64,000 nt of DNA from Vitis vinifera. Taxonomy: Eukaryota; Streptophyta; Magnoliopsida; Vitales; Vitaceae. The notes beneath the pieces were generated by a model. The model saw nothing but the letters and a program-made list of their open reading frames with translations, was not told the DNA's origin and did no database searches. The stretch covers positions 2,113,001 through 2,177,000 of the forward strand of contig NC_081820.1 of assembly GCF_030704535.1 (NCBI RefSeq). The letters run 5' to 3'. Below, one piece after another: positions 33,145 to 45,900 of the stretch. The position numbers were made by a program, and so were the translations under genes. Every line of letters starts with the position of its first letter. Position 1 is the stretch's first letter.

Positions 33145-36100
33145 CTAGTGATGATGGTCCTGAACATACCGTAGGCCACAGTACTTGCAGACGGCTGGCT
33201 CCTTCAGGTCCAAGCATATGAATTCAATCGGGTGACCGAGGGCAGGATTGGTGTCTGCAACCAAAGAGCAGATACCACAAGAACATAGGAGTGAGAATAC
33301 AAGCAGGAAGTTTGAGAAGTATCCTGTCTTTTCCGAAAAGAAAAAAGGGAAATGGTTCTATGAAAACTAACCTCCTTCACAGGCAACAATCCTTGCTTCT
33401 ACCTTAATCGGTGGGACTTCATTGATCAGCTCCATTGGAGACTTCTTACTTGTATCCTATCAATGCAAGCAGGCAATGTCCATATCAGGTGGTATCCATA
33501 TGAATGAGAAAAGCCATGAAGGGTAATTTTAATCCCAGTTGATTTGCATATTGACATGGTTTAAGCTCTTGAACACTATTTTCTTGTACATTCATAACAT
33601 CAGGTAGACAAGGTCCCCATAACTTTGCACTTACTTCTTGGCTTATCGTTACACCCGGGTTGGGATATTGAGCGAAACTCACAATACAAGAAAGTTTCAA
33701 TAAAAACCAGTTGGGAAAATACTAACAACTAAAAAAATCTAGAACCAGTATGCATACTTGGAAGGGCTAAAAGCACCTAGACTCTAAAAAGAACTTAAAG
33801 AGGAAAAACTACTTTACCATGTTAATAATTTTCCTCAGGAATTAAGGTATGATAATTCTAGAGAATCAAACTTAATCAAACCAATGGAAAAAAATGATGC
33901 ATAGAAAGTTACCTTTCCCACCTTACCTCCTAACTCATCCAAGAGAAACTTCAATTAGAAAGAGAATGCTAGGTACTGTCCAAGGAAATCTTTATCCTCT
34001 TAAATAAGTAATTCATTAACAGACATGATTTGGCCTTATAAACACGGTGGTTGAATGCTTTAGTCTGACACCATGGTCAATGTCCCTTGTCAACCTTAGT
34101 ATTCATTTTCTCCCATTGCTACCTAGGAGATTGGATTGAAAAGTCTGAAGCTAGGGAAAATGTTAATAACCTCTCATGAAAAGGGGAAAAAATCTGTGGA
34201 TTGTGACATCGCTTATACTCTTTAAACTTCGTAAAGAATAGGAGATGATACAGATAATGTAACTCAAATTCAAATAAGAAAGCCAAATAACCAAGCACGT
34301 AATCATCCAAGCTAGATACAATCCTCCCTCCTTACAGATGAGGCATCTTTGAGCAAGGAAATTGAAATTAGCATACAAGCAATGAAAAAGGCCAAAAACC
34401 AGACCCTGTAGACTGGCTAAGGATACAGATGTGTCCTTTTAAATGCTTATGCATAATAGTCCCTTCTTTCACAGGGAGCTCTACCTTATTTGGCCCCAGA
34501 TACCAAAATGCCACCTCTATAAAAAAAAGAGATATGCACAACTCACCAACGAGATGTTAAATCTTGTTTTTCTGATAATATAGATTATTTCCAGGATACT
34601 TCCTACTGTCGAACCTCCTATACTTGACACTTCCCTGATCCCACCCCACCATACCTGCTCTGCTTCCTTTGATTTTTTTCAAATGTCATCTAAAGCCCCA
34701 AAGAACAACATAAATTTCAAATATCGGCATTGTTTGAGATAGCTTCTTTACTTTTGGGCTTAAGTAGAAACCATACAATTTCAAATGGCAAATTTGGTAT
34801 TAAAAAAGTTCTATTAACACAAAACATAACTTCTTAGAAGCTAAAAAAGCCTTCTATGAGAAGCATCATTGTCCTTACTTCCTTATTAAACTTCTTTTAA
34901 AGCCAGAAGTACCTTTTTAAAAATTAATCAAACACAAAAAAGAAGCTCTTATTGGGCTTAAAAAAGAATTTTTTTTTTTTTCCAGTATGCCACTTCAACA
35001 GGTTTTTTTCTGATAGGCAAAGGCAAAATATATTAAAAGCGCCTAATAAGAAGGCACAAAAAGGAGGGGTAAAATGACTATTGTAGTTGTATTAAACATT
35101 TTCTTTAGTCAATTAATTCTAAAAAGATTACTATAAGAAAGAAAATTCATTTTAGGCATTATTTTTGTATGAATATTGCATAAGCCATAAGGTGATCCTC
35201 ATGGTAAGCACCTGTCAAGTGCTTCACACTTTAAAACGCTAAGTCATATAATGTTTTAGCCTTGCTAGTGCTTTAAAAAAGGCATTCTTCCCTCACAGGC
35301 GCTTGACTTATGCAACCAAACTAAGCTCCTAAAATGATTTTGAACACCAAATATCACAAACAAACATGCTGAGGTACACTTTGATTTTAGAAAATAGGGA
35401 AAAATAACTTTATTACATACTTATGCATTTGGACCATATAAAGCACGTAATACAAGAGGATTACTCAATAAGCTTTCACTTTACACATAATGTATGCAAA
35501 TAAAAATCACCAAAGAAAAAAAAAATCTGCAAAATAACTTTCACTTGTATTTTTTTTTTTTTTTCTATAGGTAAATAAGCAAGATATATTAAAAGCACTT
35601 GCCAAAAGGCAAAACAACTTTCACTTGTATTCTTTGTAGATTTTTCCTCATTACGTTTGGGTCTTAAAATTCTCAATATTTGGACCCTAAATACAACATC
35701 TGAATCATTGTTCAGATTCAAAATTTTATTGTCTTGTCTTCCATTTTTTCTCAGCAACCAAACAGTGGGTAAATTCTATTTTTTATTTTTTTGATAGGTA
35801 AAAGGATATTGGATTAGATTAAAAAAGTATAAACGATGCGTACAAAACAACCAGAGGGTAAATTCTATAAAATCACCCAATTCCAATAAACTGGGAAGTT
35901 CTAGTACAAACTGACAATACAAATTAACTATAAAAGATCCCTGCTGGTAATTTTCTATTGTGCAAATCTTCAGTTTTTCAGTATAGAAATCCTAAATATA
36001 ACCATTTAACTTCATTTTCCAGTCATTTTTCAGATTCTAATTTTCATTTTCATTTTCTTCACCTCCATTTCCTCAGCTAGCAAACAGAGGATAGATTCCA

Positions 36101-37170
36101 GAAAATCACCCAATGTCAACCCTCTGCCCAACAACATTAGCACTGGGGAAATTTCAGCCCTTTGTCTCTTCTTTTCCCCATTTTCTCAGCAACCAACCAG
36201 AGGGTAAATTCAAGAAAAACAACCAAATTTGAAATCTGTGACTAAAATATCTAAAAAAAAGGGGGAAGATTCAGCCAAAACTCAAACTCTAAGAATATTC
36301 AATGTAGTTTCTGGTCCAGTTTTCTGATTCAAGTTTTCATTTTTTTTTCTTTTCCATTCCCCCACTTTCTCATCACTAAAAAATAGTACAAATTCTAGAA
36401 AATAACCCAATCTCAAATCCGAGCCTAGAAACCCTAAAACCAGGAAGCTCCAAACTGAAAAAAAGATAAACAATAGACAATAAAAACCACCCGAATCTGA
36501 ACAAAAACGCTCATTAATCAAATAAATCACAAATTTAGTCGTGATATTATCATTATTATAAAAGATCAGAGAAAAATATTTGGAGAATGAGTGATTGCAT
36601 CCGTTAGGCAGCATGGTTGCTGATTCTTCTGGGATCATCTTTCAGATTCGAATTTTCTTTTCTCGACTCCTCCATTTCCTCGGAAACCACACTGATAGTA
36701 GATTCTAGAAAATCATCCAATTTCAACTCTCTGACTGAAAACCCAATAAATGGGAAATTTCGCCAAAACACATTGAACTTCGCATCTTGGCCATTTTTTA
36801 GATTCAATTTTATGTTTCACTGTTTTGATTACCCCATTTTCCAACCAAACAAAGCGCAAATTCTACAAAATCACAAAATCTCAAACTCTCGGCCTAGAAC
36901 CCCTTAAACTGGGAAATTTCAAACTGAAAAAACAGAAACTGACCATAACAAACACTAATTAATCAAAATAAACAATAAATTTATTCAAAAAATACTATTA
37001 TTTATGATCATTGCTATCAGAAAAGATAATGATAAAACCAGCTGGAGACTGAGTACCTGCATCCATTTGGCAGTGTGGTTGCTGATTTGGCCGCTAACGA
37101 GGCATAGACTGCGAGAGTTTGAAGGCCGATTAAGCGATGTCGTAAGGGCTTTGAACAGATTCGACGCCAT
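33145..37170 (-). CDS. NDUFS6: NADH dehydrogenase iron-sulfur protein 6 homologue (complex I)
   Basis: Minus-strand exons 37057-37170, 33372-33456 and 33145-33254 join in frame to 102 residues. The protein is a small matrix-side accessory subunit of mitochondrial complex I. Residues 1-30 form a Ser/Arg/Leu-rich presequence. The conserved core runs from NHTAKWMQ to the C-terminus YVQDHHH, with zinc ligands Cys64, His74, Cys89 and Cys92 (CHCC finger). All splice sites are GT-AG with phases 0 and 1. Intron 1 is 3.6 kb and unusually repeat-laden for such a small gene (two very short LINE insertions, a degenerate tandem motif). The palindrome-like AAACGGCGTCGTTT lies about 100 bp upstream of the ATG. 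Confidence 0.95.
34998..35075 (-). mobile_element. short LINE 3' tail
   Basis: T-run followed by CTGATAGGCAAAGG and ATATATTAAAAGCGCC. The same order (T-run, GATAGGT-like, ATATATTAAAAG) is seen in other LINE tails of this window. Read on the minus strand it is a LINE 3' end with poly(A). Target duplication not found. Confidence 0.5.
35552..35609 (-). mobile_element. 58-bp truncated LINE insertion with long target duplication
   Basis: A T-run then CTATAGGTAAATAAGC and ATATATTAAAAGCACTTG, bounded by near-identical 22-mers (35530-35551 and 35610-35631) that differ at one base. The orientation puts the poly(A) tail on the minus strand. Located in NDUFS6 intron 1. Confidence 0.75.
35640..36960. 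repeat. degenerate tandem motif in NDUFS6 intron 1
   Basis: About six diverged copies of a block containing TTTTCAGATTC, CATTTTCTCAGCAACCAAAC, AGAGGGTAAATTCTAG and AAAATCACCCAATCTCAAAC, spaced about 130-250 bases. Copies centre near 35750, 36070, 36185, 36370, 36680 and 36840. Non-coding. Confidence 0.6.
35780..35847 (-). mobile_element. 68-bp truncated LINE insertion
   Basis: T-rich start then TTGATAGGTAAAAGG and unrelated body, bounded by about 21-bp repeats (35759-35779 and 35848-35868) with two mismatches, sharing GGGTAAATTCTAT. It is inserted into one copy of the intronic repeat of NDUFS6. Confidence 0.65.
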
Positions 37171-37257
37171 TGCAAACCCTAGGAGATCGCAGAAAATGAT
37201 AGTAACAAGGAATCGGATGACAAACAGAGAACGCCGATTCGAACGTGTCGTTTTGAC

Positions 37258-37276
37258 ATAGAAGTGTAAAACGGCG
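37258..37276. promoter_or_regulatory. palindromic promoter-like motif near NDUFS6
   Basis: AAAACGGCGTCGTTTA, an imperfect ACG-core palindrome about 100 bp upstream of the NDUFS6 start. A perfect relative precedes the R-SNARE gene at 54166-54181. Confidence 0.35.
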
Positions 37277-37389
37277 TCGTTTAAGAAGGTAGAAACGGAG
37301 GAAACTAAAACGGGCTAACTGGGGAAAAGGAGACAATTCAAAATTGTCGTTTCATCAAACGGAGGAAAATTAGACCAAGGTCGTTTTGG

Positions 37390-38930
37390 ACCGTAGAAAA
37401 TCATTTTAAACCTTCTTTTAAGGCATAATTAAATGAGTAATAGAAATGAATATTTTGTTTTTATTTTTATTCTTTTTTGAATAGGAATGAATTTGGTGGT
37501 TCTAATTCTTATGTTTTGATGCATGTATGAATGTAAGGTCGGAATGATAATTTATTTCCATTTCAATATTAAGTAAAAATGGAAATAAAAATAAAAAAGA
37601 AATAAATTGTGAATAATATTTGGATATATAATTTGAAATATTGATTTTTTTTTATATCATATTTTACATAGTTTAATTTTTTTTTATTTAAACAAATCCT
37701 TGAGAGTTTTGTTTCACTAAATAATAAAAATCTATTTGAGCATGTGATTTGAAAACAAAATTGTTTTTAAAAATTTATATGACTATTTGATTATTGTTCT
37801 TTAGAAATAATTTTTAAAAACAAAGTAAAATAGAGAGCTATTCTTCAATTTTATTTTTTTATTAGAAAAAATGAATTTTAAATGAAGTGAGACTTTGCAT
37901 TGAATTTATTAATAAGTTTAATAATTTTAAAAAATAATATAAAACTTAAAAATATATATAATGGCTTTAAAAAATAATAAACATAATTGATGCTTTAAAT
38001 TCTTTAATAGATAGTATAATTTTTAAGAATAATTTGAAATTCTAAAAACTAATTAATTAATTATAAATTAAATTAAATAATTTGCAATATCATATTCCTA
38101 ATTGAGTAACAAATGTATACATATAATTAAAATTTTGGCTCATTTATACTTTAAAAAATTAAATAATAAATACTATTATATTTATTTAAAATAAAATAGT
38201 ATTATTTAAAATTTTATTAATTTGAAATAATTATTCTCTATTTTTAACAAAATTAATTAATTATGCTTTTATAAGATGTTAATATCCATATTTTTATAGT
38301 ATTTCTAAAATCATATAAATAATATTAGAAATTATTAATTTTGAATTATTATTATTTATTTTTAACAAAATAAATCAATTAATGTTGGTATTGTTATTTT
38401 TATAATATTTATAAAAAATTAATTTATGATTTTATCAATGTTATTAATATTTATATTTTATTAAAAACTATTTATATTTTAATTTATTTATAATTAATAT
38501 TTTTTATTTTAATAAAGTGCAAATTAAATTTAGTTTATATTATATAAATTAAATTTAAATTTATGTTTTTTATAAAATAAAAAAAAATTATTTTTAAAAA
38601 CAACTTATTTTCAATTGCACTTATAACTGATATTTTATTTTCATTTGAATCACTTTTGATTTCATTCTCATCATCATTTTAAGTTATTCAAATATGATAA
38701 CGAAGAAAAAAAAATGAATGAAAATGTCTATTTCCGCTCCTTATCACGATGAAAAGTAATTTTAAAGTAGAGTTCTTGATTATTAAATTTAGAACCCGTT
38801 TGATAGTGATTTCAAGAAGCCTTTCTAACTTCTCTAACAAGTGAAAATTTTTATCATTCAAGTATTACAAAGTTTAAAAACATTTTCTAAAACCAGTGTT
38901 GAATGGACTCTTAAGTGCACCATGCTAGTA
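37390..38930. other. AT-rich spacer with probable old MITE
   Basis: No gene. The stretch from about 37425 (AATAGAAATGAATATTTTG) to about 38750 (AATGAATGAAAATGTC) has end words like the 2464-3220 MITE in inverted order, so it may be a longer, decayed relative. The interior is extremely AT-rich. Confidence 0.35.
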
Positions 38931-39906
38931 ATTACTATTGCTTCTACGTATTTTATTACTAAACAAAGGAGTTAAACGTAATCCCAGACAAGCTCGTTGG
39001 TCCACAAAAGGATGGAATGAGCAGCGAATTGAAGCTGAAAAATTGGGAAACAAGCTTTCTTACAGACTGCAGAAACCACAAATTTTATTCATGAGCACAA
39101 AGAAGAGTACATTAATCCTGGGAGTGTAGATTCTAGATTACATGCTATGAACCTTACTATATAAGTTGAAGCTACAAATGAAGAGGTTTGCTGGTCTTGG
39201 ATAAATACATTGGTAATGAAAATCAGGGGCTTCCGCATAGTTTTCTCTGCAAGAAAATCATAGTAGAAAGATGCTAGCTTTGGTTTTCCACTGAATAATC
39301 TCATATTTGATAGCTTGATTTAAGCTTGACGCATTCATTTTGGTCTCTACACTTACTGAAATATCGTACCAGACATGACTTCTGTAGCAGTAATTCAGTA
39401 AAGGTATGAGTTGCTGCTCATGCAACTGCACTCTACCATGGCAAGTGTATCTCTGGTTTCAATCTGCCAGTGACACAAATGAATAGAAAACCAGATCAAT
39501 CAAGATGGATGGTTCGGTGGGATTGTCTTTTCATCTTCAGCAACCTCTAGCTCATAGCTCAGTTGGACATGTAGGTTATATTTGGACTGGTTTTCTCATG
39601 CGATGAAGTGCAGATTCCTGTACCCATCACCAAGAAATGAGGCAAAAATGAGAACTCCTCATCCTGGACATGATAACACTCCACCTTGATTGCCAAGCCA
39701 CTGTGAATCATTGAACAAGGGAAACTTCTTCACTGCTATGCCCTTCAGTGCCGTTGGTCTTCAAATATTAGAGGAATATGAGTAGTACAATGATCCAAAC
39801 AGACGTTCATGTCATTGTTACTGTACAAGAAAAATGGTATTTGTATTATCTTTAGTCCTTTCTAAGCCAAGTATTTGACAGCTGCAAAACTGGCTCTGAT
39901 GTGCTT

Positions 39907-42900
39907 CTAGGGTGCTTTTGTCTTTGATCCAACTTCAAGGTTTTTCAGGAATGGGATCCCCAAACTTTTCATGGAATCCAAAATGCCTTCAGCTTCCAAT
40001 TCCTTGCCTGCAAGCTTGTAAAAATGCACAGCTGAACTCATAATAAACCGGTCTGGCTCCACAGACTCTCTTATTTGTTCAAAGAAAGTGATGCCTTTCT
40101 CCACACATCCATAGTCCAAGTAACCCCTTAGCATAGTCCGATAGCATGCTACATCTGGACTTAAACCAGCAGATAGTAGTGTATGATAAACCCTTTCAGC
40201 TTCCTCTGTGAAACCTGCTTTAGCAAAAGCAGAGAGTAATTGGTTGAAATGAACACAGGAAGGTAGAACCCCTTCATTTTGCATAGACATGATGGTTTCC
40301 TCAGCTTCCAAGAATTTAAAACTCTGTGTATAAGCTCGAATAAGGGCAAGGTAAGTGAGGGAGTCGGGTGAGCAGCCATCTCTTAGCATGGCTTGGAAAA
40401 GTTCTTGTGCTTCATGATGAAGTCCTGCAGTAGCATATACGTTGATCATAATATTGTAGCTGACCTGCATTTCATCAACAAAGACAAGGGATTGGCACCA
40501 TGCTAATAGTTCCATAATTGACGAACACAAATTTTGTTGGATGATAGAGATTGAGCAATCGACCATTTCATACAATTCAAGGTTATGAGTCACAACTATT
40601 CTAAAAGAGACGGGCCGTTGGAAAACCAAGTAATCTTTTTACAGGCATTTGAAAAATCTATCCATTAGCACAGAAGTTCTATAGTTTAATGGAATCAATG
40701 CCAAAATTGATAATGAACTCTGAAAAGATGCCATTTCTTGAAATCCTAAAAAATGATCCTATAGCTATGGCAACATACACCCAGTAAGAATGATTATCAT
40801 TTCACTTTGATGTGCCATCCAAATATTGATTAAATATTACCAGCCATATCATACCGGATCTTTCACATCAACTTTCAGTTTTTGACAATACATGTGAGCA
40901 TACCTTGCCAGGTTTTATTCCTTCTTCCTGCATTTCTCTAAAAAGAAGGGATGCTTCATGGCTCTTACCTATATTGCAGTAACAAGAATATAATTAGATC
41001 AAGGGGATAACTCAAGCAATGAAGAAATGCTATACTCGAACCTCGTTTCAGATACCCACAAAACTGAAAAGAAATAAATCTTATATCACGATTGGCAAGT
41101 TGGAAGTTCAATTTTTGTTTTCCAGTCGATATTATATACAATTAGATTCAGTTAGCCTGTTCACTATATGTGCATTCTATAACCTGTTTGGTATGTGCTC
41201 AAGATATTGATGCTTCAACTGAGTTCTTTGACACAGAGGACATATTATAGACTACTGATCACCATGATGGGCGAAATCCATTTGGGGAAAAACTAAATGG
41301 AGGGAAAACAAAATATATTTTTTCCTTCTGGTAACTAAGCTCAGTGTAGCAAGAGCTACCAATCCTATTTCAGGTGCAGTAGTGTTTCTTGTAATTGTTT
41401 AAAAATATGATGTCTAAAGAAATACAGGATTTTAATAAAACTATTAAGCTGATGGAAAACACCCAAATACATTACAACTGTGTTTTGCTTGGTTGCCAAG
41501 GTTATAGAGGGAAGAAACAAATATTTAAAATTCATAACTTTGTGAAAAACAGTAGCTATAAGTTTCAAAATTTTCAGGTATGTTTGTTACCTCTCATCAG
41601 TCAATAGATCATACTTCAATTAAAATGGGAGGAAATTATTACCAGCCTTCCCATAATAGCTAATCAGATTCGTGTATGTCTTCTCATCCAGGGACACACC
41701 TACACCTGAGCAGCGAGCCTTGTTGAACATCTCTACAGCCTTATCCAGTTTTCGACCTCGTCCATACACACTGCACCAATTGTCAACCCATAAAAATATC
41801 TCACCATAATGCATAAATAAAAACCCTTTAATTTATTTGCTTATACATTTTTTTTGAACGTTGAGAGATTTCTATTACATGTGTAAAGTAAATCGTGCTT
41901 TTACCTGATCATGGTGTTATATGTCTGAATTGATGGAGCAACTCCGAGGGAAACCATGCGGTCATAGATGCTGTTAGCAAAATGCAATCTACCTGAAATG
42001 TTAAAGTGCCACATACATCAAGCCAAGCTCTCTTCTCCCTACAAACTTCTTCAATAAATAAGAGAGTAGTCCACATCAACCTGCTCCTAGCATTGCATTG
42101 ATGAAGGTATTGTATGCCACAGTATCAAGCTCCAAGCCATCTTCAAAACTCCTACGAATTACATTCTCAGCCTCTTGATGTTTGCCTGGGATGGATTAGA
42201 GGATGATCAAAAGAGAGGCAAGGAAACCCACATAGGAAACCAAGAAGCATTGCACCACAAATTTAATGTTTCCTAAGCATCTACATAAAAGGTGTATGAG
42301 TCTGAAACCACTATGAGATGTGAGACAGACCACAAATGTATGATAAGAAGTAACATCAGCATTGTCTCAACAAATGTGTAATAAAGGGTCAGTATGTAGG
42401 AGGTCTTAAACCTCCTAAGAACTATTTGGTTTTCTTGGATTTCTAAGTGGAGCTCTGCAAGCAGAACTCATGGCTTTCTAACAGTCCCAAAGAGACTACA
42501 TAGTTCTAGATCCACGGAAATTGTGAGATAAAGAAGTTATGCATTATTTGTATAAGAAGGCATATCAAAGATAAGAACCCATGACATAAAAGCTATGACT
42601 TTTCAATTCATCATATGCCACAGAACTGGGACTCATTTATTTGGGCAGATCATTTGGGTATTATCTCAAGAGGTTTGCATGTCAGCAGTAACTCCTAGAA
42701 TACACCAAGAAACCAAACCCCCCACCCTCTCTCCTAGAATATCACCAAAAAACCAAACCCCCCACCCCCTCTCCCACCTGCACGCACAGATATATCAAAC
42801 AAGGAACATATCATTTCTCAATCCAGTGAAGTTTTATGCTCTCATTACCATAATTAGCCAAAGCATGCACAACTTTGCTGATGGAAACAACACCGAGTTC

Positions 42901-45900
42901 AATCCCTTTCCCAGTCACTTCTTCATAAAGGTGGTATGCCTCTTCAGCTTTACCACATTTGGCATATGCATCAATCATTGAGATATATATGAGTTTCCCA
43001 GATGTACAGCCTTCTATTGCAGAAAAAACTTCTATGGCTTTCTTCAGCTTGTGTTGCTTCCCATATAAAGTAATCAAAGAAGCAATTGAAGCATCCTCTG
43101 CTCCACGGCCTAGCTTGACCAATTGATCATTAAGATTTTGTGCTTTAGATATATCACCTTTAAAAAGAAAAAAATCATTGTCAACCCTCAAGAAATACCA
43201 ATCAAATATGAAACACATATTCATACAAAAAGAGTAGTTAAAATATGACCTTATAGATAAGTGATTATTTACCATAAATTGAAACATGTAAGTAAGTTTC
43301 TTGCCTTCTCTAGTAAATTTGCTAATTAGGTGACTTGCCACTGATAAACCACCAGCAGTCTTGAGCAACATTTTCAAAATCTCTTCCACCTTACAAGCGT
43401 TGCCAACTTCCGAATACAGACCAAGCATCAGCTCAAGGGCCAAAGTATTGTTTTGGTTCAAGGCCTCAACAGTATCATCCACATAATCAGGTCTCTCAGA
43501 TTCTTCATGCATAACCAGAGAAAGGGTTTGGATAAATTCACTATCCTTGAACAATCCATTTGTACCCATTTCTTGAATCAACTGCTTGGCATCTCTTAAC
43601 ATTCCCTTCTTGCAATATACCTTCATAACTGTCTTGCAAAGCTCCATGTCAAACTCCACTGGATCTTTCCTTATCTGGAAAATAAAATCCTTGGCCTTCT
43701 CAAGTAAATCCAGTTTGATGTACAAATTAAGCATGTCATTACAAGAACCAGCATCAGGAAGTCCAGTCTTGGAGAGAGCCTGAAATGTAGCTTCAGCAGA
43801 TGCCAAATCTTCCTTCATAACGTAACACTGCAACAAAACTATATAAGAGAATCTGGAGAACCAAATGTTCCTAGACCTCATCAGCTCCATAATGGTTAAA
43901 GCTTTCTCAAAGTTCCCTGAATTGAGATGAACTTGTGCCATTGCTATATACGTTTTCTCGTTGGTAAGGAGGCCCAACTGTTCAGTCTCTTTGAAAGTTT
44001 TCTCAGCATCCTCATAAAGACCAAGTTTTCCGTATATCCTAATAAGCAAACCATAAATGACTTCATCAGCTACAATTTTATTTTTTTCCATTTCTGAAAA
44101 GAGGGAAACAGCCCTTGAATAATCCCCATTTTTGTAATAAAGGGTTAGAAGGGAAGCACATGTGTAGTTACTTGGAACAATTCTGCGGTATCTCATGTCC
44201 TCATAAAGCTTTATTGCTTCATCTCGGTTACCGGTTTTGGAACTTAAACTAATAAGAAGGCTATAAGTTACCTCCTCAGGCACAAAACCTAAATTCTTCA
44301 TCTCATAGAAAGTCTTGAAAGACTCCTCAACAAGACCGTCTTTGACAAGTGAGCTAATGACTACAGTATAAGTAAAACTGTTGGGCACCACCCCTTTGTC
44401 CACCATTTCCCTCCACAAATCTATGACCTTTCCATGGAGTGATTTTTTCTGCAAAGATGACAGCATAAAATTGAAAACTGCAATAGATGGTATAATTCCC
44501 CTTTCCTGGACAGCAGAATAAAATGACAGCATAGCCTTATGGCGACCCCATCTAGCATATGTACACAACATGGTACCACAAGCAACTTCATCTGGTTCAC
44601 ACCCTGCTTCAAGCATCTCCAAGAAAGCCTGTTCAGCAAGCTTGATCTTTCCAACTTGTCCATACACACGCAAAAGAATTGTGTAGACTATAACACTGGG
44701 TTGGTAGCTTAGCTGTTCAAGCACAAATCTAGTGTTACATCTTTTATGTTGCTCATGTTTTGAGAAGAAACTATAAATCACTCAGTTTCGGTAAGTAGAA
44801 CACAACAATAATGTCGGTAAGTCTTTTGAACATCTAACGTATTAATAAGTCTTTCTAACATCTAACTCAGCCAAAATGGATACAGATGCAATACATTAGC
44901 AGTTACAAAATGTAAAATGGTATTGATAGTAATAATTATTTGTTCCCTTTTAAGCAAATACTGGTTAAATTCCATAAAAATCAAATAAAGCATAACTAAA
45001 TAGAATTGATTGCCAATTAAGATTCCATTCCCACTGTTCTTGGAGAACCAGGATTGATAGGAACCCCAGAATTCAATTTCTGCTCAATATTCAGCAATGC
45101 TGATAATGAAGAAAGAATAGGCAACATAAATAAGTCAACCAAACCAATAGCCACACCTATCAATTGGTTTTTGTCACATGTGTCTACCTAACAAAAGAAC
45201 AGTACAGAATTGCATTTGACTGAAGATTAATTAACAGTGTTGTCACCATTAATTGATTTCCAACTAAAAATGTAACATTCAAAACAAAAATCCAGAGAAA
45301 ATATGTCAATATTGACCAAGACTGTAGCCATATCGACAAACTAAAACAAAAAATTCATAAATAAGAACAGGAACCAGATGAAAAATTTAAATCTAAACAA
45401 CCAAGAATTATAAACAACTGAGGTAAAAATGGGAGTTAAAAACACCGAACCAAATGAAATTCAGAGCTAAAACTATAGAATCATAAAAATCACAGATAAA
45501 ATTTCGGGCTGAAAATATTAAAACTTATGAAATTCAGAGATAAAATGGAGAATTCTAAACAGCCCAGATGAAATTCATAGCTGAAAACAGTGACACGGAT
45601 AGAATTTTTTTTTTTTTTTTGATAAGTAGTGACACGGATAGAATTTAGAGCCAAAAACTGACAATTATACAGAATCCAAATGAAATTCAAAGCCAAATAC
45701 AGAACCGAAGGAAATTCAGAACTAAAACAGACTAACAGAGAATAACAACCTAGATAAATTTCATACCAAAAAAATAGTTACCCAGTTGAAATCCAGAGCT
45801 AGAAACTGAGAATTTTAAACAACCCATATAAAATTTCGAGCTAAAAATATAGAACCGGATGAAATTCAGAGCTATAACAGAGAAGTGTAAACAACCCAGA

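Noticed and set aside
43160-43304. Coding continuation of EMB976 exon 2
   Set aside because: The frame happens to stay open across the intron, but the residues are unlike PPR sequence and a GC-AG junction restores the family match.
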